Shown: positions 13,098 through 13,140 of the stretch, piece by piece | Layout of the letters: every line of letters starts with the position of its first letter | Position numbering within the stretch: the stretch's first letter is position 1 | From: an uncultured Clostridia bacterium | Lineage (GTDB): Bacteria > Bacillota > Clostridia > Acetivibrionales > CALMWN01 | Assembly: GCA_937873555.1 (NCBI GenBank) | Contig: CALMWN010000040.1 | Coordinates: 1-13,140 of the forward strand | Direction: 5' to 3' | Length of the DNA stretch: 13,140 bases | Made by a program: the position numbers and the translations under genes | The notes under the pieces: model-generated | What the model was told of the DNA's origin: nothing | Databases searched by the model: none | The model's input: the letters and a program-made list of their open reading frames with translations, nothing else

Positions 13098-13140
13098 CTG
13101 TCTCTTATACACATCTGACGCTGCCGACGAAGAGGATAGT
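13098..13140. other. Illumina Nextera adapter and index contamination (not genomic)
   Basis: Bases 13098-13116 are CTGTCTCTTATACACATCT, the Tn5 mosaic end as read through from the insert. Bases 13117-13130 are GACGCTGCCGACGA, the complement of the Nextera read-1 adapter tail. Bases 13131-13138 are AGAGGATA, the complement of the i5 index TATCCTCT (N503/S503 in the Illumina set). The last two bases GT fit the start of the P5 flank. All parts are in the right order and contiguous, so this is library adapter left on the contig end. Confidence 0.98.

Noticed and set aside
13098..13116. The 19-base Tn5 mosaic end as evidence of a transposon insertion or attachment site
   Set aside because: It is followed directly by synthetic adapter tail and an Illumina index, so it comes from tagmentation of the library and not from a mobile element in the genome.
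1..13140. CRISPR array, tRNA/rRNA genes, insertion sequence or phage genes
   Set aside because: No regularly spaced repeats, no cloverleaf or rRNA-like sequence, and no transposase, integrase or phage structural proteins were seen on either strand.

Overview
This window reads as the chromosome of a low-to-moderate-GC Gram-positive bacterium, most likely a saccharolytic member of the Clostridia (Bacillota). The evidence is the strong GGAGG-type ribosome sites, sigma-A-like promoters, AT-rich intergenic DNA, a lipoprotein sugar-binding protein, and a YtcP/LplB-type transporter with AraC/YesN-type regulators. The genus call is inference. The right-hand edge is not biological: bases 13098-13140 are Illumina Nextera adapter plus index, so the true contig sequence ends at about 13097.

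Region 1 (1-2179, housekeeping-like, + strand). A cysteine-desulfurase-type class V aminotransferase (157-1311) has its own promoter. It is followed by a separately promoted pair: a 55-residue membrane peptide (1410-1577) and a flavodoxin-like iron-sulfur flavoprotein (1601-2179).

Region 2 (2187-11000, carbohydrate catabolic island). A minus-strand AraC regulator (2187-3143) is divergent from a two-gene unit: a TIM-barrel sugar isomerase/epimerase (3413-4201) and a D-2-hydroxyacid dehydrogenase (4219-5253). After a hairpin and a promoter region rich in palindromes comes a five-gene operon (5540-11000): two ABC permeases, a solute-binding lipoprotein, a second isomerase/epimerase and a Gfo/Idh/MocA oxidoreductase. 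No ATPase and no glycoside hydrolase is present. The transporter probably borrows a shared MsmX-type ATPase. The likely logic is uptake of a sugar or oligosaccharide followed by NAD(P)-dependent oxidation and metal-dependent isomerisation, epimerisation or elimination. The substrate cannot be read from sequence.

Region 3 (11001-13097). A hairpin-rich gap with an extended -10 promoter precedes a membrane-anchored YesN-like AraC sensor-regulator. Its C-terminal DNA-binding domain is lost at the contig end, and its apparent stop codon is adapter sequence.

No gene-free gap exceeds 300 bases. No tRNA, rRNA, CRISPR array or mobile element was seen. The most useful observations are the adapter artefact, a 19-20 base motif shared by the two ends of the island, paired perfect palindromes around the transporter promoter, an isomerase/epimerase lacking two usual metal ligands, and an epimerase-plus-oxidoreductase pair that could perform keto-sugar chemistry. 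None of these proves a new system.
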